Origin: Bacteroides salyersiae WAL 10018 = DSM 18765 = JCM 12988
GTDB lineage: Bacteria; Bacteroidota; Bacteroidia; Bacteroidales; Bacteroidaceae
Reading direction: 5' to 3'
Assembly: GCF_000381365.1 (NCBI RefSeq)
Contig: NZ_KB905467.1
Coordinates: 427,604 to 491,603, forward strand
DNA: 64,000 nucleotides
Below the pieces are notes generated by a model. The model worked only from the letters and a program-made list of their open reading frames with translations, searched no databases and was not told the DNA's origin. The position numbers and the translations under genes were made by a program. Of the stretch, positions 44,822-53,541 are shown in pieces. The first letter of the stretch is position 1. Each line of letters opens with the position of its first letter.

Positions 44822-47422
44822 ATGATCCGACAACGTTATTATACTCTTCTGCTTCTTTTATTTACGGCATTTTTAGAGATAGCTGCTGCTGAACAGACCT
44901 ATAATGTTCTTTTTATACAATCATATACGAATCAGACTCCTTGGCACAATGACCTGACCCGTGGATTGCGTGACGGTTTCAGCAGTGAGAAGGTGAAAGT
45001 TAAAATCACGACGGAGTATCTGGATGCCGATTATTGGGCTTATCGATCCGAGCAGGTCATCATGAAGCGTATCTGCGACCGGGCAAGGGAAAGGGGCACC
45101 GATCTGATCGTGACATCCAGTGATGAAGCTTTCTATACCTTGTTTAATTGTGGAGATTCGTTACCCCGTCAGATACCGGTTGTCTTTTATGGTATTAAAT
45201 ATCCGGATGATGCGCTGATCTCTACTTTGCCGAATGTTTGCGGTTTTACCTCTAACCCCGACTTTTTTCTTTTATTGGAACAGGCGCATAAGACATTTCC
45301 GGAACGGAAGGAAGTAATTTGTGTGAATGATAACAGCTTTCTGAGTCTTGCCGGAAAAGAAGACTTCATGAATGAGTGGCAACGTTTTGTGAAGCGTTAT
45401 CCAGATTATAAATTGCAGACCTATAATGTGCAGACGGGTAGTACGAGCAGTATAATCTCTTCTGTTTGTTATCCGCGCAATAGTCATGGACGTATTGTAA
45501 TTGTTCCGAAGTGGTCTCCTTTCATGGCGTTTATCGGTAAAAACTCAAAGGCTCCTTTCTTCTCCTGTCAAAGTATTTCCTTGACCAATGGCGTATTCTG
45601 TGCCTATGATGCCGATCCGTATACCTCTTCGCGTATGGCGGGTGTACGGGCTTCCAAAGTGCTACGGGGAGCTTCTCCGGAGGAGGCCGGGATATCTGAG
45701 ACTCCGGTCGAGTTTTTTTATGATTATAAGCAACTTGAGTTTTTTAAGGTAGACAAAGACCGGGTGAAACCGGGCATTATACTCAACGAACCTTATCTGG
45801 AAAAGTATAAGTTCTTTTTTATACTGTTTTATGCTTCTATCTTAGGCCTATTGATTTTGTTGGTTATTTGGCTGTTCCGGGTTAACCGGCGGGAGGCGAG
45901 ACGCAGGGTACATGCACAGACTCGACTTTTGGTGCAGAGCCGTCTGGTTGCGCAGCGTGATGAGTTTGACAATATTTTCCATTCCATCCGTGAAGGTGTA
46001 ATAACGTACGATGCGGACTATCGCATCCATTTTACCAATCTCTCTCTATTAAAGATGTTGCATCTTCCTACCGATGTCTCTGTCCGTCCTTATGAGGGGC
46101 TTCCGGCCGGTTCTATTTTTAAGATATATTCAAATGGAAAGGATATTCTGCGGGAGATGTTGAAGGAGGTGATTACGAAAGGGAAGAGTTGCCAGATTCC
46201 TCCCGACTCTTTTATGCAAGAAGTGCACAGTGGAATTTATTTTCCAGTTTCGGGAGAGATGGTGCCTTTACATGCGAATGGGGAGGTAACCGGAGTTGCT
46301 TTTTCCTGTCACAATGTATCCGATGAAGAGATGAAGAAGCGTTTCTTTGATTTGGCAATAGAAGAGAGTTCCATTTATCCGTGGCAGTTTGATATCCGTA
46401 CGAATGTCTTTACATTTCCTTTGGGATTTCTTCAGCGTTTTGGCTTTGACGGTTCGGTTGTTACCATTTCGCGTGACGATATGGAAAAGACGGTTCATCC
46501 CGAAGAATTGGAACACATACAAAAACAGTTTGATTTAGCGTTGAAAGAGGGACGCAGTATCCGTATGAGTTTCCGCCAGCACAATGAAAACGGTGGATAC
46601 GAATGGTGGGAATACAGAACTTCCGTGCTTGGAGGGTTGACGGCTGATACTCCATATAGTATTTTGGGAGTTTGCCAGAGTATCCAACGGTATAAAACAA
46701 CCGAAGAGGAATTGACGATTGCCCGTGATAAGGCATTACAGGCCGATAAGCTGAAGTCGGCATTCTTGGCCAATATGAGCCATGAGATCCGTACTCCGTT
46801 GAATGCTATTGTCGGTTTTTCCGACTTGTTGAGCGATACCAGTGCTTTCACGGAAGAAGAGGTGGCACAGTTTATTGCTACCATTAATAAGAATTGCAGC
46901 CTGTTGCTGGCATTGATCAATGATATTCTCGATTTGTCGCGTATTGAATCCGGAACGATGGACTTCCAGCTTTCACGGCACAGTCTTCCTTTACTGTTGA
47001 AGAATGTACACGACTCCCAACAGTTGAATATGCCTCCCGGTGTGGAGTTGCTGCTGGATATTCCAGAAGGCAGTAAGAAATATATGGTGACGGATAACGT
47101 GCGTTTGCAACAGGTGGTAAATAATCTGATAAACAATGCTGCTAAATTTACGACGAGCGGTTCAATTACTTTCGGGTATACGGAGGACGAAGACGGATAC
47201 ACTTCCTTGTTTGTGGAGGACACCGGTAAAGGGATTTCCAAAGAGGGAGTAAGGCATATTTTTGAGCGTTTCTATAAAGTGGATAATTTTACCCAGGGAG
47301 CCGGATTGGGACTGAGTATCTGCCAGACGATCGTAGAACGCCTGCACGGAACGATCAGTGTCACGTCTGAAGAAGGGAAAGGTACCCGGTTTACAGTCCG
47401 ATTGCCTGATATCAGCGAATAA
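44822..47422 (+). CDS. Membrane sensor histidine kinase with periplasmic ABC-substrate-binding-like domain
   Basis: An 866-residue kinase. Start at ATG 44822 (MIRQRYYTLLLLLFTAFLEI); a TTG at 44783 lies inside the promoter and is rejected. Domains: signal/anchor, a periplasmic ligand-binding domain of ABC-substrate-binding type at about 28-320 (YNVLFIQSYTNQTPWHNDLT, DLIVTSSDEAFYTLF, PVVFYGIKYPDD), a membrane helix at about 328-350, two PAS-like domains (about 385-610), the dimerisation domain with phospho-acceptor His in NMSHEIRTPLNAIVGFSDLL and the ATPase domain (NLINNAAKFT, VEDTGKGIS, GAGLGLSI). No receiver domain is fused. It may feed the NtrC-type regulator downstream or another partner. 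Confidence 0.93.
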   Translation: MIRQRYYTLLLLLFTAFLEIAAAEQTYNVLFIQSYTNQTPWHNDLTRGLRDGFSSEKVKVKITTEYLDADYWAYRSEQVIMKRICDRARERGTDLIVTSSDEAFYTLFNCGDSLPRQIPVVFYGIKYPDDALISTLPNVCGFTSNPDFFLLLEQAHKTFPERKEVICVNDNSFLSLAGKEDFMNEWQRFVKRYPDYKLQTYNVQTGSTSSIISSVCYPRNSHGRIVIVPKWSPFMAFIGKNSKAPFFSCQSISLTNGVFCAYDADPYTSSRMAGVRASKVLRGASPEEAGISETPVEFFYDYKQLEFFKVDKDRVKPGIILNEPYLEKYKFFFILFYASILGLLILLVIWLFRVNRREARRRVHAQTRLLVQSRLVAQRDEFDNIFHSIREGVITYDADYRIHFTNLSLLKMLHLPTDVSVRPYEGLPAGSIFKIYSNGKDILREMLKEVITKGKSCQIPPDSFMQEVHSGIYFPVSGEMVPLHANGEVTGVAFSCHNVSDEEMKKRFFDLAIEESSIYPWQFDIRTNVFTFPLGFLQRFGFDGSVVTISRDDMEKTVHPEELEHIQKQFDLALKEGRSIRMSFRQHNENGGYEWWEYRTSVLGGLTADTPYSILGVCQSIQRYKTTEEELTIARDKALQADKLKSAFLANMSHEIRTPLNAIVGFSDLLSDTSAFTEEEVAQFIATINKNCSLLLALINDILDLSRIESGTMDFQLSRHSLPLLLKNVHDSQQLNMPPGVELLLDIPEGSKKYMVTDNVRLQQVVNNLINNAAKFTTSGSITFGYTEDEDGYTSLFVEDTGKGISKEGVRHIFERFYKVDNFTQGAGLGLSICQTIVERLHGTISVTSEEGKGTRFTVRLPDISE

Positions 47423-47433
47423 ACGGCAAACGA

Positions 47434-47529
47434 CGTTCGCTTGCGCACAAAGTGTTCGTTTTCGAACAGTCGAAGAATGAATTAATGTGCCGAAAATAAG
47501 TGATTTATCTTTTTGGCATACCGTTTGGA
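47434..47529 (+). promoter_or_regulatory. Sigma-54-like promoter and tandem enhancer sites of the TolC-like gene
   Basis: Main enhancer TGTTCGTTTTCGAACA at 47453-47468, a perfect palindrome. A second site, CGTTCGCTTGCGCACA, at 47434-47449 lies 19 bp (two helical turns) upstream. Promoter TGGCATACCGTTTGGA at 47514-47529. Distance centre to promoter is 53.5 bp. Expected transcript start near 47540, before the ATG at 47558. Confidence 0.82.
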
Positions 47530-47557
47530 CTCTTTGCTCACAGAAAATAATACTTTT

Positions 47558-49033
47558 ATGAGAAAGAAGAATATACTGCTTGTTTTAGCGGCTTTTGTGT
47601 GTCCATTGATTCTTGAAGCACAAGACGAACGGAAAATAACACTCGGTGAAGCGATTGCTTTGGCTCGTACGCAGTCTGTTGATGCAGCTGTGGCTTTGAA
47701 TGAATTGAAAACATCGTATTGGGAATACCGTACATTTCGTGCTGATCTTTTGCCGGAAGTCAATCTGACGGGGACATTGCCCAATTATAACAAATCATAC
47801 AACTCCTATCAAAATTCAGACGGGACGTATGGCTTTGTCCGTAATAACTATTTAGGGCTTAGCGGAGATTTGTCTATCGATCAGAATATCTGGTTCACGG
47901 GTGGAAAGTTATCCCTTACTACGTCATTAGACTACATTAAGCAGTTCGGCGGGGAGGGGAAAGAAAAGTTTATGTCTGTGCCGGTCAGCTTGGAACTGAC
48001 GCAACCCATTTTTGGCGTGAATAAATTGAAATGGGATCGTCGTATCGAACCCGTACGTTATGAAGAGGCAAAGGCGGCTTTTATTTCTGCTACGGAAGAT
48101 GTGACCCGAAAGACCATTACCTATTTTTTTCAGCTGTTACTGGCTAAAGAGGTATTGGCTACTGCCCGGCAGAACCAGTTGAATGCAGAACATCTCTATA
48201 AGGTGGCGGGAGCCAAGCGGGAGATGGGACAGATTTCTGAAAATGAGCTATTGCAACTGAAACTTTCTGCTTTAAATGCGAAAGCTGCTGTAACGGAGGC
48301 TATGAGTGATCTCAATGCCAAGATGTTTCAGCTTCGTGCCTTCCTCGGAATGGGCGAGAATGAGAAATTGGAACCGGTATTGCCCGAATCGGTTCCGGAT
48401 GTGCAAATAAAATATGATGTAGTACTAAATAAAGCATTGGAACGGAATTCTTTTGCACAGAATATTCGCCGTCGGCAACTGGAAGCAGATTATGAGGTAG
48501 CTACCGCACGCGGTAACCTGCGGAGTGTCGATCTTTTTGCAAGCGTCGGTTATACTGGCTTGGATAATGAGTTTGCCGGTGCTTACAATCATTTGCTCGA
48601 TAATCAGATTGTACAGGTAGGAGTGAAAATCCCTCTTCTTGATTGGGGAAAGCGTCGTGGTAAAGTGCGTGTTGCCAAGAGTAACCGGGAAGTGGTTCTT
48701 TCGAAAATCCGTCAGGAACAGATGAATTTCAATCAGGATATTTTTCTGCTCGTGGAACATTTCAATAATCAGGCACAGCAATTGAGCATTGCCAAAGAGG
48801 CCGACTTGATAGCCCAGCAACGTTATAAAACGAGTATCGAAACCTTTCTGATCGGCAAAATCAATACGTTGGATCTAAACGATGCGCAAAACTCTAAAGA
48901 TGAGGCGCGTCAGAAGCATATATCGGAACTTTATAATTATTGGTCTTATTTCTACCAGATTCGGAGTCTCACATTGTGGGATTTTGAAAGGGGGACGAAA
49001 CTGGAAGTTGATTTTGAAGAAGTGATTAAATAA
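47558..49033 (+). CDS. TolC-like outer-membrane efflux channel
   Basis: A 491-residue outer-membrane factor. The start is the ATG at 47558, which gives a good signal peptide (MRKKNILLVLAAFVCPLILEA). The TTG at 47513 that would extend the frame lies inside the promoter. Seen: ITLGEAIALARTQSVDAAVA (typical first helix), two repeats of long coiled-coil helices (ATARQNQLNAEHLYKVAGAK, QMNFNQDIFLLVEHFNNQAQ) and short barrel strands. It provides the outer-membrane exit for the adaptor and ABC permeases of this locus. Confidence 0.93.
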   Translation: MRKKNILLVLAAFVCPLILEAQDERKITLGEAIALARTQSVDAAVALNELKTSYWEYRTFRADLLPEVNLTGTLPNYNKSYNSYQNSDGTYGFVRNNYLGLSGDLSIDQNIWFTGGKLSLTTSLDYIKQFGGEGKEKFMSVPVSLELTQPIFGVNKLKWDRRIEPVRYEEAKAAFISATEDVTRKTITYFFQLLLAKEVLATARQNQLNAEHLYKVAGAKREMGQISENELLQLKLSALNAKAAVTEAMSDLNAKMFQLRAFLGMGENEKLEPVLPESVPDVQIKYDVVLNKALERNSFAQNIRRRQLEADYEVATARGNLRSVDLFASVGYTGLDNEFAGAYNHLLDNQIVQVGVKIPLLDWGKRRGKVRVAKSNREVVLSKIRQEQMNFNQDIFLLVEHFNNQAQQLSIAKEADLIAQQRYKTSIETFLIGKINTLDLNDAQNSKDEARQKHISELYNYWSYFYQIRSLTLWDFERGTKLEVDFEEVIK

Positions 49034-49049
49034 TGTGCCAATATATCAG

Positions 49050-49122
49050 TATGCCAATGTGCCAATTTCCATGCGGGATGCTATTCTTTTGATATAGCGC
49101 AGCACATTGGCACATTGGCATA
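49050..49122. repeat. 17-bp inverted repeat built from ATTGGCAY units
   Basis: 49050-49066 (TATGCCAATGTGCCAAT) and 49106-49122 are exact reverse complements, 39 bases apart. The right arm is part of three tandem 8-base units (ATTGGCAC, ATTGGCAT, ATTGGCAT; 49106-49129). The element lies right after the TolC-like gene and may end its transcript. Confidence 0.75.
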
Positions 49123-49153
49123 TTGGCATATTGAATAATTATTCTTATTTTTG
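49123..49153 (+). promoter_or_regulatory. Bacteroides-type promoter of the response regulator-kinase operon
   Basis: TTG at 49123-49125, 20 bases, then TATTTTTG at 49146-49153. The -33 element falls inside the ATTGGCAY repeat. Confidence 0.65.
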
Positions 49154-49176
49154 CGCATATAAAACCACATACACAT

Positions 49177-50526
49177 ATGATACTAATCATTGATGATGAC
49201 AGTGCTGTCCGTTCTTCTCTCAGTTTTATGCTGAAACGTGCCGGTTATTCGGCTTTGGCAGTTCCCGGTCCCCGTGAAGCGATGGATGTTGTTCGTTCTG
49301 AAACTCCGGATCTCATTCTGATGGACATGAATTTTACCCTTTCCACTACCGGAGAGGAAGGTCTGACGTTGCTTAAGCAAGTGAAAATATTCCGTCCCGA
49401 TGTGCCTGTTATCTTGATGACGGCATGGGGAAGTATTCAATTGGCTGTGCAGGGTATGCAAGCCGGGGCATTTGATTTTATAACGAAGCCTTGGAATAAT
49501 GCCGCTCTGCTGCAACGGATAGAGACGGCATTGGAATTGTCTGCTACGCCTGCCGAAATACCGCAGGAACAGAGTGATGCGCTGAATCGCAGTCATATTA
49601 TAGGAAAGAGTCAGGGACTGACGGACGTTTTGAATACCATTGCCCGGATTGCCCGTACCAATGCTTCCGTGCTTATCACGGGAGAAAGCGGAACGGGTAA
49701 AGAACTGATAGCCGAAGCGATTCATATCAACAGTCAGCGTGCGAAGCAGCCATTTATAAAAGTGAACTTAGGCGGTATATCCCAGAGTCTTTTTGAGAGT
49801 GAAATGTTCGGTCATAAGAAAGGAGCTTTTACGGATGCGAGTGCCGACCGTATCGGACGTTTTGAAATGGCAAACAAGGGTACTATCTTCTTGGATGAAA
49901 TTGGAGATCTGGACCCGTCGTGCCAAGTGAAACTGCTTCGTGTCTTGCAAGATCAGACATTTGAGGTGTTGGGAGATAGCCGTCCCCGAAAAACGGATAT
50001 CCGTGTTGTTTCTGCAACGAATGCCGATCTACGTAAGATGGTAAGCGAACGTACTTTCCGTGAAGATTTGTTCTATCGTATTAATCTGATCACAGTAAAG
50101 CTACCGGCTTTGCGTGAGAGACGGGAAGATATTCCTTTATTGGCCCGCCATTTTGCCGATCGTCAGGCCGAAGTAAACGGATTGCCCCGCACAGAATTCT
50201 CTGCCGATGCACTTCAGTTTCTTACCCGCTTGCCTTTTCCGGGAAATATCCGTGAACTGAAAAATTTAGTGGAACGTACGATTCTGGTTAGTGGCAAACC
50301 GATACTCGATGCCTCGGATTTTGATGCCCAATATCTTCGACAAGATGAACCGAAAGCTGCTGCGGGTAGTGTGCTTGCCGGTATGACGCTGGATGAAATT
50401 GAACGTCAGACTATATTGCAGGCGTTGGAACGTTATAAAGGAAATCTCAGTCAGGTAGCTATGGCATTGGGCATCAGCCGTGCGGCGCTCTATCGGAGGT
50501 TGGAAAAATATGGAATTAGTTATTAG
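49177..50526 (+). CDS. NtrC-family sigma-54-dependent response regulator
   Basis: A 449-residue activator. Receiver at 1-120 with acidic pocket DDD (6-8), phospho-acceptor Asp50 in LILMDMNF and Lys in ITKPW. AAA+ domain at about 140-370: Walker A GESGTGKE, sigma-54 contact loop GAFTDA (GAFTGA in most other phyla), Walker B GTIFLDEIGDL, sensor parts RVVSATNADL and FREDLFYRIN. C-terminal Fis-type helix-turn-helix at about 405-449 (NLSQVAMALGISRAALYRRL). It should bind the TGTTCG-N4-CGAACA palindromes before the adaptor, ABC operon and TolC gene and open their sigma-54 promoters. The partner kinase gene follows after 19 bases. Confidence 0.95.
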   Translation: MILIIDDDSAVRSSLSFMLKRAGYSALAVPGPREAMDVVRSETPDLILMDMNFTLSTTGEEGLTLLKQVKIFRPDVPVILMTAWGSIQLAVQGMQAGAFDFITKPWNNAALLQRIETALELSATPAEIPQEQSDALNRSHIIGKSQGLTDVLNTIARIARTNASVLITGESGTGKELIAEAIHINSQRAKQPFIKVNLGGISQSLFESEMFGHKKGAFTDASADRIGRFEMANKGTIFLDEIGDLDPSCQVKLLRVLQDQTFEVLGDSRPRKTDIRVVSATNADLRKMVSERTFREDLFYRINLITVKLPALRERREDIPLLARHFADRQAEVNGLPRTEFSADALQFLTRLPFPGNIRELKNLVERTILVSGKPILDASDFDAQYLRQDEPKAAAGSVLAGMTLDEIERQTILQALERYKGNLSQVAMALGISRAALYRRLEKYGISY

Positions 50527-50545
50527 CCACTAACCCACTAATCAC

Positions 50546-51838
50546 GTGCGTCTTAAAGGATACTTTTTTATACTTACCTTCTTTCTGATCATTCTTGGTG
50601 GAGTGATACTCTACTTTGGTGGCTGGATTTATCGGCCTTTATTATATGGATCGGAAATATTGATTGCTTTCCTGCTGATTTATCTTATTCTGTTTTATAG
50701 AAAGATAATAAAGCCGTTGGATACCATTGGTAGTGGTATGGAATTGCTGCGCGAACAGGATTTTAGTAGCCGGCTGAGCCTTGTGGGGCAATATGAAGCC
50801 GACCGGGTGGTAAATGTCTTCAATCGGATGATGGAACAGTTGAAAAACGAACGTCTCCGTCTGCGTGAACAGAATCATTTTCTGGACCTGTTGATAAACG
50901 CTTCTCCGATGGGGGTAATCATTACCAGTCTTGATGATGATGTGTCTCAGTTGAATCCGATGGCTGTAAAAATGCTGGGTGTCCGTTATGAAGAGGCGCA
51001 GGGGCAGAAACTTTCTTCCATAGATTCTCCGTTGGCTGCGGAACTGGCTGCTATTGCCCAAGGAGAGACCGTGACCGTTCGATTGAATGACTCGAATATT
51101 TATAAATGTACACATTCGTCATTTATAGACCGGGGTTTTCATCATCCGTTCTTTCTTATCGAAAGCCTGACGGATGAAGTGATGAAAGCAGAGAAGAAAG
51201 CCTATGAGAAAGTGATTCGTATGATCGCACATGAAGTGAACAATACAACGGCCGGTATCACCTCTACGCTCGATACGGTGGGGCAGGCTCTTTCCGAATC
51301 GGAAGGGATGGAAGATATTTGTGAGGTCATGCAGGTGTGTACGGAGCGTTGTTTCTCCATGAGTCGTTTTATTACCCGCTTTGCCGATGTAGTGAAAATC
51401 CCGGAACCCAATTTGGCTCCTGTCAATCTTAATGATCTGGTATTTTCTTGTAAACGATTTATGGAAGGAATGTGTACGGATCGGAACATTGCTATTACAT
51501 TGGATATCGATGAGGAATTGGGAGATGTCAACTTGGATATTGCTTTGTTTGAGCAAGTATTGGTAAATATCATCAAAAATGCAGCCGAGAGCATCGGAAA
51601 GGATGGAAAAATACAAATACGTACCTCTTCTCCGGCAAGCATTGAAATAGTGGACAACGGTGAAGGAATAACAAAAGAGACTGAAGCTAAACTCTTCAGT
51701 CCCTTCTTTTCAACCAAACCGAACGGGCAGGGAATCGGTCTGGTGTTTATCCGTGAGGTATTGATGCGTCACGGATGTTCGTTTTCGCTTCGCACTTATG
51801 CCGATGGGCTGACACGGTTTAGAATAATATTTAATTAG
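50546..51838 (+). CDS. NtrB-like membrane sensor histidine kinase
   Basis: A 430-residue kinase, start GTG at 50546. Two membrane helices near the N-terminus (FFILTFFLIILGGVILYFGG and ILIAFLLIYLILFY) leave almost no periplasmic part, so it probably senses the membrane or a cytoplasmic signal. A HAMP-like segment follows at about 55-105, then a PAS domain at about 110-210 (LINASPMGVIITSLDDDVSQ). The phospho-acceptor His is in MIAHEVNNTTAGI and the ATPase domain has NIIKNAAES, VDNGEGI and GQGIGLVFI. It pairs with the NtrC-type regulator directly upstream. Confidence 0.93.
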   Translation: MRLKGYFFILTFFLIILGGVILYFGGWIYRPLLYGSEILIAFLLIYLILFYRKIIKPLDTIGSGMELLREQDFSSRLSLVGQYEADRVVNVFNRMMEQLKNERLRLREQNHFLDLLINASPMGVIITSLDDDVSQLNPMAVKMLGVRYEEAQGQKLSSIDSPLAAELAAIAQGETVTVRLNDSNIYKCTHSSFIDRGFHHPFFLIESLTDEVMKAEKKAYEKVIRMIAHEVNNTTAGITSTLDTVGQALSESEGMEDICEVMQVCTERCFSMSRFITRFADVVKIPEPNLAPVNLNDLVFSCKRFMEGMCTDRNIAITLDIDEELGDVNLDIALFEQVLVNIIKNAAESIGKDGKIQIRTSSPASIEIVDNGEGITKETEAKLFSPFFSTKPNGQGIGLVFIREVLMRHGCSFSLRTYADGLTRFRIIFN

Positions 51839-51872
51839 TGATAAGTGAGTAGTATCGTTTATCACTTATCAC
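51838..51872. terminator. Hairpin between the convergent kinase and aspD genes
   Basis: GTGATAAGTGA (51838-51848) pairs with TCACTTATCAC (51862-51872); flanking AGTAGT and ACTACT could add to the fold. It lies between two convergent genes. Confidence 0.6.
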
Positions 51873-51884
51873 TACTCACCAACT

Positions 51885-53522
51885 CTACTTCTCTTTCCAT
51901 TCTTTTGCATATTCGTCCAATATGCGTTTGATGCCTTGGCCTATTTTTACATAGTCGGCTTCGTTCAAGTTGGCAAGAGAAACGCGGACGCTCCACTTGG
52001 GACCGGCAAAGCCACCGCCATTTAACAATACGAGTGATGTTTCGTTGGCGAGACGGAATACTACGTCTAATGGGTTGTAGCTCTTTTCCAAATATGTAAC
52101 AAATTCATCGCCATAGAATTTTCGGGCCCATACCAGCATATCTATTTCGGAGTAATAACCGGCGCGTAACGGGTCTTCTACCAATGAGAAACCGGTGTTG
52201 TCCCACAAAGCATTCAGACGGCGACGGATGATATTCTGCATCTTTGTTTTATAATAATCTCCTTTGTCTAATAGGGAGAAAGAAGCGAACAGACTCATTT
52301 GCATTTGCTGTGGTAGTGATAATCCTGCTGTATGGTTTAGCGCTACCTGACGGCTGTCGGCTACCATACGGTCGATGAATTTCATTTTTTCCGGATGTAA
52401 ATCGAGGCTGGAATAACGCTTGGATAATATGGCTTTCTGCTCTTCGGGCAGGCGGGCAATCATCTTGTCATAGATATTGTCCTCATGGAGGGCAGTGACG
52501 GCAAGTCTCCATCCGGTTGCTCCGAAATATTTGGAGAAAGAATATACGCACAGTGTATTATGCGGTAACTCTGCCATAAGTGAACGGAAGTGCGGTATGA
52601 ATGTGGCATACACATCATCCGTAATGATCATCAAGTTCGGATTATCATTTTTTACGATATTGACGATACGCGCGGTTGTTTCCGCACTTAATGCATAGCT
52701 GGGCGGATTGCTCGGATTGGTGATAAAGAGCGCTTTAATCTCCGGATTTTTTAGCTTATCGATGTCTTCGTCCTGGTATTGCCAGGTATGGAGTCCGTCG
52801 GCTGTCATTTTATCGGCAGAAATCTCTGTGACATTAAACTGATAACGGCGGAGCTGCGGTATTTCTATGTAAGGGGTGAATACGGGTACGAGCAAAGCGA
52901 TGTTGTCTCCTTGGTTCAGCAGGAAATTTTCCTGTAAGGAATCAAAGATATAACACATGGCGGCTGTACCTCCTTCGGTGGCGAAAAGATCGAATGTGCC
53001 TTTTGGAGGACGCCGGTCACATAATTCTTGGCCTAAATAATCCTGTATGAGGAGTTCGGTGAAATGCAGGATACGATCCGGCACAGGATATTGGTCACCG
53101 ATGACGGCTTCCGCCCATTCATGAACGAGCGTATCCGGATCGGCAGCATGTTCCATCAGTAAATAGTTATAACTGTCTTTTAATAATTTTACTCCCGGTT
53201 CTTTACTGTTGTCTTTTAAAAATGCTTCGAAACGTGCGGCAATGCCTTCTTTTTGTGGGATTCCGGCAATGCCTTCGGGTAAAGATTGTACACGTGTACA
53301 TTCGCTAAGTCCGAATTTTCCTAAAAGAAAAAAGGCTTCTCGGGGTTCCGTGGCTATCCAGTTCGGATTACCACGCCCGGCATTGAGCATGGTATGAGCC
53401 ATTTTTTTTACGCTCTCGTCTGCCATGTCGATAAGGCGGTTCTTTAATTCAAATGGACTGATGGATTCCATCTTTTTGGCAAAACTTTTAGTGATGCCTG
53501 TGGTATTTGATTTCTTTTCCAT
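51885..53522 (-). CDS. aspD: Aspartate 4-decarboxylase (bifunctional aspartate aminotransferase/beta-decarboxylase)
   Basis: A 545-residue PLP enzyme of the AsdA/AspD family, longer than ordinary aspartate aminotransferases. It converts L-aspartate to L-alanine and CO2. The start is ATG 53522 (MEKKSNTTGITKS); the longer frame from 53609 would translate the repeat element. Seen: LNAGRGNPNWIATEPREAFF, FATEGGTAAMCYIFDSL, PVFTPYIEIPQL, LFITNPSNPPS, ITDDVYATF, the PLP-Lys motif VYSFSKYFGATGWRL and the C-terminal VRVSLANLNEADY. It lies downstream of the antiporter gene aspT. Confidence 0.94.
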   Translation of the reverse strand: MEKKSNTTGITKSFAKKMESISPFELKNRLIDMADESVKKMAHTMLNAGRGNPNWIATEPREAFFLLGKFGLSECTRVQSLPEGIAGIPQKEGIAARFEAFLKDNSKEPGVKLLKDSYNYLLMEHAADPDTLVHEWAEAVIGDQYPVPDRILHFTELLIQDYLGQELCDRRPPKGTFDLFATEGGTAAMCYIFDSLQENFLLNQGDNIALLVPVFTPYIEIPQLRRYQFNVTEISADKMTADGLHTWQYQDEDIDKLKNPEIKALFITNPSNPPSYALSAETTARIVNIVKNDNPNLMIITDDVYATFIPHFRSLMAELPHNTLCVYSFSKYFGATGWRLAVTALHEDNIYDKMIARLPEEQKAILSKRYSSLDLHPEKMKFIDRMVADSRQVALNHTAGLSLPQQMQMSLFASFSLLDKGDYYKTKMQNIIRRRLNALWDNTGFSLVEDPLRAGYYSEIDMLVWARKFYGDEFVTYLEKSYNPLDVVFRLANETSLVLLNGGGFAGPKWSVRVSLANLNEADYVKIGQGIKRILDEYAKEWKEK

Positions 53523-53541
53523 AATTAAGTTTGGTTTATTT

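Noticed and set aside
47513..47557. N-terminal extension of the TolC-like protein from TTG 47513
   Set aside because: It would be read from within the sigma-54-like promoter and would bury the signal peptide that begins at 47558.
49106..49133. Additional sigma-54 promoters in the TTGGCAC/TTGGCAT repeats before the regulator gene
   Set aside because: No -12 element at the right distance and no TGTTCG palindrome upstream; an ordinary TTG/TATTTTTG promoter explains the gene.
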